A stretch of 64,000 nucleotides of DNA, from positions 19,828 through 83,827 of the forward strand of contig DASVVT010000056.1 in the NCBI GenBank assembly GCA_036386415.1, read 5' to 3'. Positions 1 to 8,581 of this stretch are shown here, one piece after another. The translations under genes were made by a program, and so were the position numbers. The notes below the pieces were generated by a model. That model worked only from the letters and a program-made list of their open reading frames with translations, was not told the DNA's origin and did no database searches. The stretch is from DASVVT01 sp036386415. Lineage in GTDB: Bacteria > Acidobacteriota > Blastocatellia > Pyrinomonadales > Pyrinomonadaceae. Within the stretch, counting starts at the first letter, position 1. The number at the start of each line of letters is the position of its first letter.

Positions 1-2625
1 ACTCTGATTAACGCCCAACATGCTGTCTATGGCACGACCCGGACTGACGCCGAAGGCCGCTTCAGCTTTGCAAACGTGCCTACCGGCACATACGTGGTCG
101 AAACCACCAGGCAAGATTTCGCCAGCCGACGCATCTCCGCACAGGTCACACAGGGCGGCACAACGGAGGTCTCCCCCGTGCTCGAAGTCATCCCGATTAC
201 AGATGAGGTGACGATCACTGCGGATACAGGCCAGGCGCAGGACAGAGAGCGGGTCGCGCAGCAGGTCAACGTGATCTCGGAAGACCGTATACGACTGCGC
301 ACCACGGCTGTGCTGGCGCAGGTGGCCGACGAGGAGGTCGGCGTGAATCTACAGCGCACGAGTCCGAGCATGGGTGAAGTCTTCGTGCGCGGATTGACCG
401 GCAAGAACGTGCCCGTCTACGTCGATGGCGTGCGCTACACCACGTCCACGCAACGCGGGGGCGTCAGCACCTTCTTCAACCTGAACGAGCCGAGCAGCCT
501 GCGCTCTGTAGAAATCTTGCGCGGCCCGAACAGCGCACAGTACGGCTCGGACTCGCTGGGCGGCGTCGTGCAGCTCGTCTCGCGCACCCCGATCTTCGGC
601 AGCGACCATCCGGAGTTTCACGGTGAGGTTAATACCTTCTTCACCAGTGCAGACCTCTCCTTCGGCGGCAACACGCTTTTGAGTTACGGCACGCGCCATT
701 TCGGCATCTATGCCAACCTCGCCAGCCGCCGTGTCAACACGCTTCGCACTGCCGACGGAATCGACACACACTCGGCTGTGACGCGCTTTCTCGGCCTGCC
801 CTCGACCGTCCTCTACGGCCCACGCATGCCGGACACGGCTTTCACGCAATACGGTGGAACGGTGCACATGAACTACGCGCCCGACACGAGCAACCAACTC
901 ATCTTGCACTACCAACGCAGCCAGCAGGATGGCGGCAAGCGCTTTGACCAGTTGCTCGGCGGTGACGGCAATCTGATCGCAGACCTGCGCAACCTGATGA
1001 TGGACTTTTTCTACGGGCGCTACATCAGGCAGGGCATGGGCTTCTTCGACACGGGCTCTTTCACCTTCTCCGTCAACAGCCAGCGCGAGGAGCGTCGCAA
1101 CCAGGGCGGGCAGGGCAACCCTTTCGGCGACATCACGCACCAGTTTGAGCGCACCACGGCTGTCGGCTTCAACTTTTACATGGACAAACAACTGACGCGC
1201 CACAACACGTTTCTGGTCGGCGGAGACCTCTATTTCGAAGGCGTACGGGCGCCCGCTCACACCCTGAACGTCGTGACGGGTGTTGATACGTTCTCGCGCC
1301 CGCGCGTGCCCAACCAGGCGCACTATCTGACCTACGGGCTCTACGTGCAGGATGTGTGGGATGTAGTTCCTGAAAAGTTTCGCGTGAGCGGCGCTCTGCG
1401 CTACGGCGTCGCGTCCTATGTATCGAGAGCCGCCAACAGCCCGACCATCAAGCCGCTGTGGCCGAATGACAGCCTCCGCGTCGCAGATTTTTCGGGACGC
1501 ATCGGAGCCGTCCTGACGCCTCTGCGTGGCTTCAGCATCGCCTTTAATTACAGTCGTGGTTTTCGCGCGCCGAACATCACAGACCTCGGCACGCTGGGTC
1601 TGACGGGCGACGGCTTTGAGGTTGACTTTCCCACTTCAAACGCCCTGGGCGGCCTTGTCGGCACAACCGCCGGTGCTGACGCACTCTCTTCCGGGGTGGC
1701 GGTCGAGCAGCAGCGTTCGGAGATCAGCAACAACTTCGATCTCGGCTTTCGACTCCATCGCGGGCGGATTGAGACGGAGCTGACGGGATTTTTGATCGAC
1801 ATCAATGACGCGATTGTGAAGCAGGCGCTCGTCGTACCCGTCGGCGCTCCGGTGCAGCTCATAGACAGGCTGGCGACCATCCAGCCCATTGCCTCGCAGC
1901 CGGGCTTCGGGCTGGTCACTGTCCCGGCAACCGCGAACCCCGTGCTCGTACGCACCAACTTCACGAACGCTCGCCTCTGGGGACTGGAATATGATCTTGA
2001 AGCGAGGATTAACAGGAACTGGGTTTTCAACGGCAACTTCACATACATCCGCGCAGAGGACAAGGCGACGGGGATGCCGCCGAACATCGAAGGCGGCACG
2101 CCGCCCCCGACAGCCTTCCTCTCGCTCCGCTACGCCCCGACGAGCAAGCGCTACTGGGTCGAAGGCTATTCGACGCTGGCCGCGCGTCAATCCCGTCTCT
2201 CCTCGCTCGATCTCTCGGATCGTCGCACGGGCGCAGCCCGCTCGCGCACCAGCATACAGAACTTCTTTCGCAGAGGCGCTTGTGTGCAAGGGCTGACGAC
2301 TCCCGGCTCGACGGGAATATGCGGCTCTCCGGGCGGCATCCTGATCGCTACCGGGGAGACGCTCGCGCAAGTGCAGAACCGTTTGCTCCCCATCGGCGCG
2401 GTCATCAACGGCGTGCTCGTCGTCAACAACGCGACCGGCGTACCTCTCTTCACGCACCTGCCCGGTTACGGTCTCTTCAACGTGCGCGGCGGCTTTCAGT
2501 TTAACGAGACCAACGAGTTCTCCTGGGATTTCGAGAACATCACAGACCAGCGTTACCGCAACCCTAGCTGGGGTCTGGACGGGCCAGGCCGCAGCCTCAC
2601 GCTGCGATACCAGTACAAGTTTTAA
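1..2625 (+). CDS. TonB-dependent receptor, 5' end outside window
   Basis: The reading frame is open from the first base, so the true start lies upstream and the protein is N-terminally truncated here. The first ~65 residues read as the end of a carboxypeptidase-regulatory-like beta-sandwich (for example DAEGRFSFANVPTGTY), common in Bacteroidota and Acidobacteriota outer-membrane receptors. A plug domain follows (VNVISEDRIRLRTTAVLAQV, then VFVRGLTGKNVPVYVDGVR and VEILRGPNSAQYGSDSLGG), then a long beta-barrel. It ends in the aromatic-rich YQYKF with terminal Phe, the usual outer-membrane insertion signal. The role is TonB/ExbBD-powered uptake of a large substrate across the outer membrane. The substrate cannot be told from sequence: vitamin B12, siderophore and glycan are all possible. 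No linked periplasmic or ABC genes are visible. The family call is secure and the ligand is unknown. Confidence 0.93.
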   Translation, partial: TLINAQHAVYGTTRTDAEGRFSFANVPTGTYVVETTRQDFASRRISAQVTQGGTTEVSPVLEVIPITDEVTITADTGQAQDRERVAQQVNVISEDRIRLRTTAVLAQVADEEVGVNLQRTSPSMGEVFVRGLTGKNVPVYVDGVRYTTSTQRGGVSTFFNLNEPSSLRSVEILRGPNSAQYGSDSLGGVVQLVSRTPIFGSDHPEFHGEVNTFFTSADLSFGGNTLLSYGTRHFGIYANLASRRVNTLRTADGIDTHSAVTRFLGLPSTVLYGPRMPDTAFTQYGGTVHMNYAPDTSNQLILHYQRSQQDGGKRFDQLLGGDGNLIADLRNLMMDFFYGRYIRQGMGFFDTGSFTFSVNSQREERRNQGGQGNPFGDITHQFERTTAVGFNFYMDKQLTRHNTFLVGGDLYFEGVRAPAHTLNVVTGVDTFSRPRVPNQAHYLTYGLYVQDVWDVVPEKFRVSGALRYGVASYVSRAANSPTIKPLWPNDSLRVADFSGRIGAVLTPLRGFSIAFNYSRGFRAPNITDLGTLGLTGDGFEVDFPTSNALGGLVGTTAGADALSSGVAVEQQRSEISNNFDLGFRLHRGRIETELTGFLIDINDAIVKQALVVPVGAPVQLIDRLATIQPIASQPGFGLVTVPATANPVLVRTNFTNARLWGLEYDLEARINRNWVFNGNFTYIRAEDKATGMPPNIEGGTPPPTAFLSLRYAPTSKRYWVEGYSTLAARQSRLSSLDLSDRRTGAARSRTSIQNFFRRGACVQGLTTPGSTGICGSPGGILIATGETLAQVQNRLLPIGAVINGVLVVNNATGVPLFTHLPGYGLFNVRGGFQFNETNEFSWDFENITDQRYRNPSWGLDGPGRSLTLRYQYKF

Positions 2626-2632
2626 CGAAGGC

Positions 2633-2721
2633 GATTAAACGCAAATGACGCAAAGGGCGCAAAGAGCTTCAGCTCTCTGCGCCCTTTGCGATGCACTCTG
2701 CGCCCTCTGCGTTTAAATCTC
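2633..2721. repeat. intergenic palindrome, 9-bp units
   Basis: An imperfect inverted repeat directly follows the receptor stop codon. The left arm iterates a unit like cgcaaaggg and the right arm is its complement, ending in gcgtttaaatc. The same unit recurs at 48515-48622 and 57445-57546, so this is a dispersed family. Its place at a 3' end suggests a terminator or mRNA-stabilising hairpin. Confidence 0.75.
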
Positions 2722-2829
2722 AACTCGCAGCAACCACTCTACTCCTCTTTGAGGCTCACCCCGTATCCTGCTAAACTTTCCGCTCAAGCTACACGTCTAA
2801 TCATTGCGCTACGTCAGAAGGGAACATCA

Positions 2830-3096
2830 ATGCCTGAAGAGCAAAGAACTTCGAACAATTCACAAACCTACCTGGTCGATGCCGGGGAGTTTTCATTCGA
2901 GACCATTGAGCAGGAGAACGGGCAGGCGACGGTGATACGCTTCCGGCTCGAAGACAGGCGCTACTTGCCCGGAGACGTGCTCCTCGTTCTCTCAGGCACT
3001 GACATACACTTTCACGGCATGATACGAGAGATGGCGGATGGATGGGCGACCGCTGCGGATCACAGAGGCTCGCTGCTGCCCGCGACGGTTCAATAA
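2830..3096 (+). CDS. small hypothetical protein, 88 aa
   Basis: The ATG at 2830 is chosen because cagaaggga lies about 6 nt upstream; an open frame extends further up but runs into the intergenic repeat. The protein is acidic and leaderless, with no membrane segment. It reads like a single small beta-rich domain (residues ~15-75, including RRYLPGDVLLVLSGTDIHFHGMI broken into strands). No catalytic motif is recognised. It lies alone between two repeat-containing spacers, so neighbours give no hint. The good ribosome site and uninterrupted frame support a real gene, but the function is unknown. Confidence 0.6.
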   Translation: MPEEQRTSNNSQTYLVDAGEFSFETIEQENGQATVIRFRLEDRRYLPGDVLLVLSGTDIHFHGMIREMADGWATAADHRGSLLPATVQ

Positions 3097-3142
3097 CTGC
3101 TCAAGAGCATAGATAGTGTTCAGAGTTTCATCTCTTCTCTGT

Positions 3143-3208
3143 GTTCTGCGGTGTCTGCGGTGGTGAATGAACTTTAAACAACACTCCCCACCGCAGACAC
3201 CGCAGAAC
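3143..3208. repeat. perfect 21-bp inverted repeat
   Basis: Arms 3143-3163 and 3188-3208 are exact complements (gttctgcggtgtctgcggtgg and its complement, spelled here only to position the arms: core ctgcggtgtctgcgg). The arm contains a repeated tgcggtg unit. It sits between two plus-strand genes and probably forms a hairpin in RNA. Confidence 0.75.
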
Positions 3209-3355
3209 ATGGATGGGGCACAGAACACTTATCCCGATTGACGATTTACGCTCTCTCTTACCGCATGTGTGTTAAAATCACGGGCGTCGAGCGACCGCTC
3301 GGCGACACCGGAAATGCTCCCCAGTTGCTCCTTTAATCTTGCGGAGGTTCCCATC

Positions 3356-4060
3356 GTGAGACAGTTCTTCTGGTTGCTGCTGTTTCTGCTTGTCTTCGCT
3401 GCCCCAACGGTGCGGGCGCAGAATCCTCGCTCGGCCAAAGACTTCGTCAAGCGTGGCCTCACGCGCTTCACCAAAGGAGACCTGGACGGCGCGGTCAATG
3501 ACTACACCAGAGCCATCGAGATGGACTCGCGCCTCGCCGATGCGCACCTCAATCGCGGCAAAGCCAAACGCGCCAAAGGAGACCTCGACGGAGCGATCAG
3601 CGACTACGAGAAGGCCATCGAGATCGACCCGCGCATCGCCCACAACTGGAACCGCGACATCACCACGGCCTATTCTAATCGCGGCTTCATCAGATCGAAT
3701 CAGATGGATCTCGACGGAGCGATCAGCGATTTCAACCGTGCGATCAAGTTTAATCCCGAGATAGCAGACTTCTACATCAAGCGCGGGCGCGCCCTGCTGG
3801 TGAGAGGCGACATGGAGGCCGCCATCGCCGACTTTGATAAAGGGATTGCGCTTGATCCGGGCGATCCCCTCGCCTACGCAGACCGTGGTGTGGCGCGCAT
3901 GCATCAGGGCAAGGAGGCCGAAGCGCGCAAGGACTTCGACAAAAGCCTTGAGCTGAACATCGACTTAAAGCTTCTCATAGACCTGCACGTCATGGACATC
4001 GAGCTGCAAATCCGCGAGATACAGCGACAGCGCGCCGCCAGCCAGCAAAAGATCGCATAG
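3356..4060 (+). CDS. secreted tetratricopeptide-repeat protein
   Basis: The GTG at 3356 is preferred over an earlier ATG because gcggagg lies 8 nt before it and the resulting N-terminus is a clean signal peptide (RQFFWLLLFLLVFAAP, cleavage near VRA-Q). The mature protein carries at least four TPR units of 34 residues or close to it, each with the DGA(I/V)xDYxxAI(E/K) pattern, for example DLDGAVNDYTRAIEMD, DLDGAISDYEKAIEID and DLDGAISDFNRAIKF. TPRs are protein-protein interaction scaffolds; this one would act in the periplasm or cell surface. About 234 aa, with no extra catalytic domain. It is monocistronic between a palindrome and a convergent pair of genes. The fold call is firm; the partner is unknown. 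Confidence 0.85.
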   Translation: MRQFFWLLLFLLVFAAPTVRAQNPRSAKDFVKRGLTRFTKGDLDGAVNDYTRAIEMDSRLADAHLNRGKAKRAKGDLDGAISDYEKAIEIDPRIAHNWNRDITTAYSNRGFIRSNQMDLDGAISDFNRAIKFNPEIADFYIKRGRALLVRGDMEAAIADFDKGIALDPGDPLAYADRGVARMHQGKEAEARKDFDKSLELNIDLKLLIDLHVMDIELQIREIQRQRAASQQKIA

Positions 4061-4089
4061 CAGTTGAGAGCGCCCATTCTTCCACCACA

Positions 4090-4383
4090 TTATGTTGAGA
4101 TAGATGCCCAATTCCGTGTACAGGTCTTCATAGCCTGTATATGGTCAGGCCAATCATGCAGGGTGGCAGGATCGAAATCAGCCCCATTAGGCCAGACCAG
4201 TGTATGAACTTCCCGATCTATCTCAACTCGATTGAACGTCTCAAGATCACGTAATGGCCCGTACAATTCTCCCGCCAGGACGGGCTCGAAATCAATAGTC
4301 TGCTCCTTTTCATCATCAAATCTCACCCGTAACGTATATGGCCCGACAATCTCGAACGATTCCACACGATGTATCATATGATT
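4090..4383 (-). CDS. DUF2442 domain protein
   Basis: The ATG at 4383 is chosen because aggagaatc precedes it and because the family normally begins at this point (MIHRVESFEIVGPYTLRV). About 97 aa, matching DUF2442, a small domain usually encoded next to DUF4160 and thought by genome context to belong to toxin-antitoxin-like pairs. Motifs seen are LRVRFDDEKEQTIDF, ELYGPLRD and TLVWPNGADFDPATL, all typical. The upstream gene is a DUF4160 protein, here broken. The reading frame also stays open upstream through the DUF4160 C-terminus, so a fused product is conceivable. No biochemical role is established for the family. Confidence 0.8.
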   Translation of the reverse strand, partial: NHMIHRVESFEIVGPYTLRVRFDDEKEQTIDFEPVLAGELYGPLRDLETFNRVEIDREVHTLVWPNGADFDPATLHDWPDHIQAMKTCTRNWASIST

Positions 4384-4667
4384 CATACATGATTCTCCTA
4401 AACGTAGCGGGTCTATCGGTAATGGCCTTTGACCGGCCTGTAATCTTTGCCAATCATCTCTCAATTCCTGTGGTGTAATTCAGCCCATGCTTCAACAAGC
4501 CGCTGCTGCCGTTTAGGTAGTGATCCTGTTATCAATTCAATCGGGTCAATACTATAAATCCCCACCTGATCCTGGTAGTAGGCATGAAAATGTGGCCTAT
4601 GGTGCGGCGCGTTTGCCTCCCAGTACATACGAATAATTATGCCGAAGAAACGACTGAGTTCTGGCAT
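4384..4667 (-). pseudogene. DUF4160 protein with frameshift
   Basis: Reading from 4667, the frame gives a typical DUF4160 start (MPELSRFFGIIIRMYW, then PHFHAYYQDQVG and GSLPKRQQRLVEAWAELHHR) but stops at 4461-4463. The expected C-terminus (ELRDDWQRLQAGQ, PLPIDPL) continues at once in another frame from 4470 to about 4390. One missing base in the cacagg-aattg stretch around 4467-4475 explains the break. As written the protein is 68 aa, shorter than the usual ~85-90. The restored frame would run straight into the DUF2442 gene downstream without a stop. The cause may be real decay, an assembly error, or frameshifting. The family is usually paired with DUF2442, as here. Confidence 0.72.
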
Positions 4668-4720
4668 GAGACAATTTTACTGTTCAACTGCGAGAGACGT
4701 AAAGAACTTGCTGCCTCGGG

Positions 4721-5152
4721 CTACTTATTGTCCGCTTCCGCAATCGGATCATAGCAAGGATAATCCGTCTGGCTCACAATCTTTCCATCTCGAAAGCGTA
4801 AGAAGATAGCGATCCGGGCGCTCAGTTCTGTTCCTGCGGAAAATGGCGGCAGGGCTTTCGTCACTCTCCCCTTCCAGCCGATCTCCAGCGCGACCGAATC
4901 GCCACAGGCCACGGCGCGACGCAAGGTGTAGGTCTGTTCCGGCACATACTCACGCCCCTTTTCCCAGCTTGTGAGGATGGTCGGAAGATCGCCCGTGCGT
5001 CCGAGTGGTGCGAAGCGGTTTGGCATCTCTCGCCAGACGATGCTTTCATCCAGATAAGCCTTCACATCCTCAATCGTGGTGGACGGATGATTGAACATAT
5101 CCAGATACTGTTCAGTCAGACGAAGGTTGGTCTGTTCTTCTTCCGAGAGCAT
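4721..5152 (-). CDS. SnoaL-like / NTF2-fold protein
   Basis: A 143-aa leaderless protein with the order typical of SnoaL-like polyketide-cyclase-fold domains: an N-terminal helix pair (LRLTEQYLDMFNHPS), an early acidic stretch (YLDESIVWREMPNRFAP), a helix (LPTILTSWEKGREY) and a C-terminal curved sheet ending FRDGKIVSQTDYPCYDP. The last motif (RDGKI, then DY) is the strongest sign of this fold. Members serve as small-molecule cyclases, isomerases or ligand-binding proteins. No partner enzyme lies beside it, so the substrate is unknown. It starts at 5152 just upstream of a hairpin shared with the VWA gene region. Confidence 0.75.
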   Translation of the reverse strand: MLSEEEQTNLRLTEQYLDMFNHPSTTIEDVKAYLDESIVWREMPNRFAPLGRTGDLPTILTSWEKGREYVPEQTYTLRRAVACGDSVALEIGWKGRVTKALPPFSAGTELSARIAIFLRFRDGKIVSQTDYPCYDPIAEADNK

Positions 5153-5190
5153 TCGGTTATCTCCTGATTAACCTGGCAGCAGGGCGATCA

Positions 5191-5239
5191 GGTAGTAGCT
5201 CGAAGTGTGAGAGTGTCTCTCACACTTCGAGCTACTACC
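5191..5239. terminator. perfect 23-bp hairpin, 3-nt loop
   Basis: Arms 5191-5213 and 5217-5239 pair perfectly (ggtagtagctcgaagtg and complement) with a 3-nt loop. It sits between two minus-strand genes, just after the stop of the VWA gene in reading direction, so it fits a transcription terminator or an mRNA-stabilising stem, although no long T-run follows. Confidence 0.65.
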
Positions 5240-5266
5240 GGTCATCAAATATGAAGCCTTCGGCGC

Positions 5267-6265
5267 TTACCTTGTGTAGCCGGACGGGTAATCTAACTCT
5301 ATGTCCTGGCGGTCGGTAAGAACTTCTATGCGGTGATAACCTTTGTTCGTGTGCGTCGAGAGATACGTGACGGCGAACTGGCGTGTGAGCGCGGTGGCGA
5401 GGCTGCGCAGGAAGGGGTCGAAGCTGACGGGCGCTCCCGTCCCCTGGAAAAAAGCGCGTCCGCCGGTCTCTTCCGAGAGCCTTTCGAGCGAGCCCTGCGC
5501 GTTGCCGACCAGCAATGAGCTGCTTCCTGAAACGCCGCTGACGGTCGGGGCGTAAAAGGAGTAGACGGCGACGCTGCGGCGCTGCGCCTCGCGGATCGCG
5601 CGTTCCAGGTTCAGGCTCTGCGGGGCGATTTCGAGCCCCTGTGAAATATCCAGCCCGTCGGAGACGACGAGCAAAGCGCGTCGCCCCGCCGGTTGAGAAT
5701 CGAAACGACGCAGACCTTCGATGATCTCTATGTACGTGTTGGAAGTAGATGCACTGGCGAAGGGCACGGGCGGGCGTAGGGCGCTGGCGGCGCGCTCAAG
5801 GTCGCCCGTAAACTTCTGTCTGACTTGCAGCGAGCCGCTGCGTATGTAGCCGACGAGCACGCGCGAGCCGCGCGGCAGGCGTCTGACGAAATCCGCGATG
5901 CGCGGGATGTCTGTGCCGACAGAAGGAACGATCCCATCCTGTATGAGCACGGCGACGGTCAAAGGCGATGCGCCGATGCCGCGTATGGAGAGCACCTCCT
6001 GCGCCTCGCCGTCCTCACGCACAGTGATATTGCCTGTGGGCTCCAGCTCCCTGCGCTCTTTCGAGTCCTTACGCAGACGCAGCGTGATCGGGATCGTCAC
6101 GGAACGAACAGAGCCTCGCTTAGCCTGTTTGCGAGGCGGCGCGCTCTGCCGCTGCTCCTGCCCCTCCGGGTCACGGCTCTGGCCTCTGGCCGAAACAACT
6201 GAAGCCATCACGTTGCAGAGGACAATGACGAGTAGAACGGCGATTCGTTTATCTGCTTTGCGCAT
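5267..6265 (-). CDS. VWFA-related domain protein (acidobacterial type)
   Basis: The ATG at 6265 is chosen because ggagaagca precedes it and gives a signal peptide (RIAVLLVIVLCNVMASVVSA). About 332 aa. After a basic, Gln-rich linker come a beta-sandwich (TIPITLRLRK, GNITVREDGEAQEVL) and a von Willebrand A-like domain (LTVAVLIQDGIVPS, then RRALLVVSDGLDIS and RRSVAVYSFYAP). This order is typical of the VWFA-related domain family abundant in Acidobacteriota. The canonical metal site DxSxS is replaced by QDGIV, so metal-dependent ligand binding may be lost. It is predicted secreted or periplasmic and monocistronic. Function is unknown; adhesion or complex assembly is inferred from the domain only. 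Confidence 0.85.
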   Translation of the reverse strand: MRKADKRIAVLLVIVLCNVMASVVSARGQSRDPEGQEQRQSAPPRKQAKRGSVRSVTIPITLRLRKDSKERRELEPTGNITVREDGEAQEVLSIRGIGASPLTVAVLIQDGIVPSVGTDIPRIADFVRRLPRGSRVLVGYIRSGSLQVRQKFTGDLERAASALRPPVPFASASTSNTYIEIIEGLRRFDSQPAGRRALLVVSDGLDISQGLEIAPQSLNLERAIREAQRRSVAVYSFYAPTVSGVSGSSSLLVGNAQGSLERLSEETGGRAFFQGTGAPVSFDPFLRSLATALTRQFAVTYLSTHTNKGYHRIEVLTDRQDIELDYPSGYTR

Positions 6266-6478
6266 TGCTTCTCCTACGGACATCTCGCGGGCCTGACGGT
6301 TGCAGGTTATATTATATAGCCTAAAACCCCCACCCTGTGAAGCATCCCGCAGCAAACCTTCAAAAAGTCACAAGATTAATACTCGATGATTATTCTAAGA
6401 CAGGTGCGTGAATGGGACGTAACGCGTAACTCTATGTGACGTGAGGCGCCTATAACACCTTACTGCGGAGCGCAGGAA

Positions 6479-6688
6479 TTAGTTGGTTCTGTCCATACGG
6501 CTCTCTATATCCGCAAGTGAGACCGTAGGCGCGTCGTTTTCCTCATCCTTAGCGGCGCGCAGGTCGAGCAAATCTTCCACATCGGCCAGCCATTCTTGCA
6601 GAGCGATGAATTCTTCGTAAGGCAGAACGGCGAACTCTTTTCTTCCGTTCTTGGTTAAGATTTCAGGATGTAAATCAGGTTTGCTCAT
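6479..6688 (-). CDS. Phd/YefM-like antitoxin
   Basis: A 69-aa protein (start ATG 6688) with the N-terminal pattern ILTKNGRKEFAVLPYEEFIAL, which matches the DNA-binding beta-alpha part of Phd/YefM-type antitoxins, followed by an acidic helical tail (DVEDLLDLRAAKDE) of the sort that wraps the toxin. Its gene begins 7 nt after the end of a RelE/ParE-type toxin frame, so the pair would be one operon in toxin-first order. The toxin partner is interrupted by a stop codon, so the antitoxin may now be an orphan. It should bind its own promoter and neutralise the toxin. Confidence 0.75.
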   Translation of the reverse strand: MSKPDLHPEILTKNGRKEFAVLPYEEFIALQEWLADVEDLLDLRAAKDEENDAPTVSLADIESRMDRTN

Positions 6689-6695
6689 AAGCCTC

Positions 6696-6953
6696 TCACG
6701 AATACGCACGGCTGCGGTGTTTGATGCGATAGATGATAACGCGGTCGCCCTCAATTTCAAATAGCACGCGTTAGTCGCCAACGCGCAAGCGATATTCGGG
6801 TGTGAAATTTGTTAGGCGTTTCACGTCGCCTGCGAGATTATTTTCTAACGCGCGAATCTTCTCTAAGATGCGGCGCGCCTCCGGTCGATCAAGCGCATCA
6901 AGGTCTTTCACGGCGCATGGCTTGAATTCGATTTGAAGCAGTCTTTCACTCAT
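6696..6953 (-). pseudogene. RelE/ParE toxin with premature stop
   Basis: From ATG 6953 the frame encodes LLQIEFKPCAVKDLDAL and ARRILEKIRALE, then PEYRLRVGD followed by a TAA at 6771-6773. After that single stop the same frame continues RVLFEIEGDRVIIYR and IKHRSRAYS to a TGA at 6696-6698. Family members have Tyr at this point (GDYRVLFE), so one base change from TAT or TAC to TAA explains the stop. Full length would be 85 residues, normal for RelE/ParE mRNA interferases or gyrase poisons. As written it would make a 60-residue fragment lacking the C-terminal strand and the usual catalytic Arg/Tyr, so it is likely inactive. Confidence 0.8.
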
Positions 6954-7144
6954 CTCTAAACCTTCCGCAGAGTCGGCACAGAGCACTAATCATATTAGGA
7001 TGCTACCTGTTTTTCGTCAGGCTGGCGAAGAGGGGCGCAAGGGAGTATATTTTCAGTTCGCATGCAAAGCGCGCGAGGCTGAAGAGTCGATCTGCTCGAA
7101 TACTTCTGCCCCCGAAGCGCGTCAAAGTCTTCTGTGGCCTTTGT

Positions 7145-8011
7145 ATGAACGGAATGAAGGATTCAATGAGCGGGCGCGAGCGTATGATGGCGGGGATGCT
7201 CCGTTGGGCTCCCTGGCTCTCCTTTTTCCTCGTCGCGCTTCCCTTCCCGCTCCTTTTCCTGTTTCTCTATTTCATCTCCTCCGTAGCTGAAACAGCCGCC
7301 ATCTATTTCGTGGCCGCACTTCTCTCGCTCGCCATTGGCTCCATCGCTGGTCTCTTCGTGATGATCTTTCTGCTGGTGTACCGTAAGCGCTGGTACAAGC
7401 GCCTGCGCGACAAGATGGCTGCCGACGGGATCACCGCAGACGAACTGCCCTGGTTCATGTCGGAGTTGACGACGGCAGAGCGGCAGGCGCTCAAAAGTAT
7501 GGAGGGGCGCAACCCTCTGCTCGCGGATGCTTACCGCGAGACGCTGGCCTCGCGGCTCACGGCGACGCGCGTGCAGGCGAGCGCCAAACGCGACCTGCTC
7601 CTCGTCGAGCGCCGCATCAATCGCGTCTCCTATATTCAAGGGACTGATACGACACACTTGCAGGAAGAGCTGCGAATGGATCGCGTGCGGCTGGAGCGCG
7701 TCCGTGAGGAGGCGCGAGAGCGGCGCGCCGAAGCGGAAGCGCGGCTGCACATGATCGAGGCGGCGGCCAGTCGCGGCGCAAGCTGGGAGGAGACCAGTTT
7801 CGCGCTGCAACGCCTGGGCGCGGCGCGCGAACAGCTTCCGCTCGGGCTCGAAGTGGCGCGCATAGAGCAGCAGGCGCGTGAGGATACGGAGAAACACGTC
7901 CGCGAGATAGACGCACGCTCCTCCATACAGACGCTGCCCGCCCAGACACAGGAGGAGAAGAAGACCCTGCCCGCGCACAACGAGCCCTTAGAAGGGAGTG
8001 GCAAGCCATGA
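7145..8011 (+). CDS. membrane protein with coiled-coil tail
   Basis: A 288-aa protein, start tentative: ATGs at 7145, 7154 and 7166 are all possible, and aagga lies just before the last. There are two hydrophobic segments (WAPWLSFFLVALPFPLLF and LLSLAIGSIAGLFVMIFLLV), a basic juxtamembrane patch (YRKRWYKRLRDK), then a long charged helix rich in Arg, Glu and Ala (residues ~150-255) likely to form a coiled coil, and a Pro/Gln tail. The stop overlaps the next gene by 4 nt (ATGA), so the two are translationally coupled. No family was recognised. It may be an inner-membrane anchor for a cytoplasmic coiled-coil assembly. Confidence 0.7.
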   Translation: MNGMKDSMSGRERMMAGMLRWAPWLSFFLVALPFPLLFLFLYFISSVAETAAIYFVAALLSLAIGSIAGLFVMIFLLVYRKRWYKRLRDKMAADGITADELPWFMSELTTAERQALKSMEGRNPLLADAYRETLASRLTATRVQASAKRDLLLVERRINRVSYIQGTDTTHLQEELRMDRVRLERVREEARERRAEAEARLHMIEAAASRGASWEETSFALQRLGAAREQLPLGLEVARIEQQAREDTEKHVREIDARSSIQTLPAQTQEEKKTLPAHNEPLEGSGKP

Positions 8012-8304
8012 GCGACGAGGCCGCACGCTCTGCGAGCGTTAATCTCATTCGCATGGATGACGGTCGCTGGCGCGTCTTTATAGACGATGTGGACACGGGC
8101 GCGTCCTATCAGTTTCCCTGGGATGCTCTCCAGTGCGCCCTCAACGGTTCGCTCACGGGCACGCCGCTCAATGATCTTCAAACGATCAACATACAGGCCG
8201 CAATGGCGAAAGACGAGCGCCGCGTCGCACGCATTCGCGCCGCACAGGCTGAACGCCGCGCCATGCTCGCAGCCCTGCGCGGCATAGATGGCGAAGGCAT
8301 TTGA
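8008..8304 (+). CDS. hypothetical protein coupled to upstream gene
   Basis: A 98-aa leaderless protein starting inside the stop of the upstream membrane-protein gene (ATGA overlap at 8008-8011), which implies coupled translation and joint function. The middle reads as a short beta sheet (NLIRMDDGRWRVFIDD, ASYQFPWDALQCAL) and the C-terminus as an Arg/Ala-rich helix. There is no recognised domain. The overlap and open frame support it as real. Confidence 0.65.
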   Translation: MSDEAARSASVNLIRMDDGRWRVFIDDVDTGASYQFPWDALQCALNGSLTGTPLNDLQTINIQAAMAKDERRVARIRAAQAERRAMLAALRGIDGEGI

Positions 8305-8470
8305 GTCAACAAAGCTTTCCGGCGAGCTGGTCGAAACATCCAACCACGCCGCTTCCCAAGCACCCGACGCCATGAGGGCGGCAATACAAAAAGGGTGAAG
8401 CCTCGCGCCTCACCCTTTGCCGTATCCAGACTTCTAATGCTGAATCGCACTGAAAAGAGAGATAGGAGAC

Positions 8471-8539
8471 AATCCACGAAATCACACGAAACAACACGAA
8501 GACAAGCTATTTCGTGCTGATTCGTGTTAATTCGTGGAT
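8471..8539. repeat. intergenic palindrome, iterated cacgaa units
   Basis: The left arm repeats cacgaa with 4-nt spacers and the right arm repeats ttcgtg in the same way, giving a hairpin of about 30 bp with mismatches. It lies between convergent genes (stop at 8304 on plus, stop at 8582 on minus) and could terminate both. Confidence 0.7.
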
Positions 8540-8581
8540 CGTTAATGACCTTCTTTTATCCTGCAAACCGGCGTAAACCCG

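Noticed and set aside
349..1323. Long minus-strand open frame across the TonB receptor
   Set aside because: It lies fully inside a well-supported receptor gene, is Ala/Val/Arg-rich with no motif, and arises from GC-rich codon usage on the other strand.
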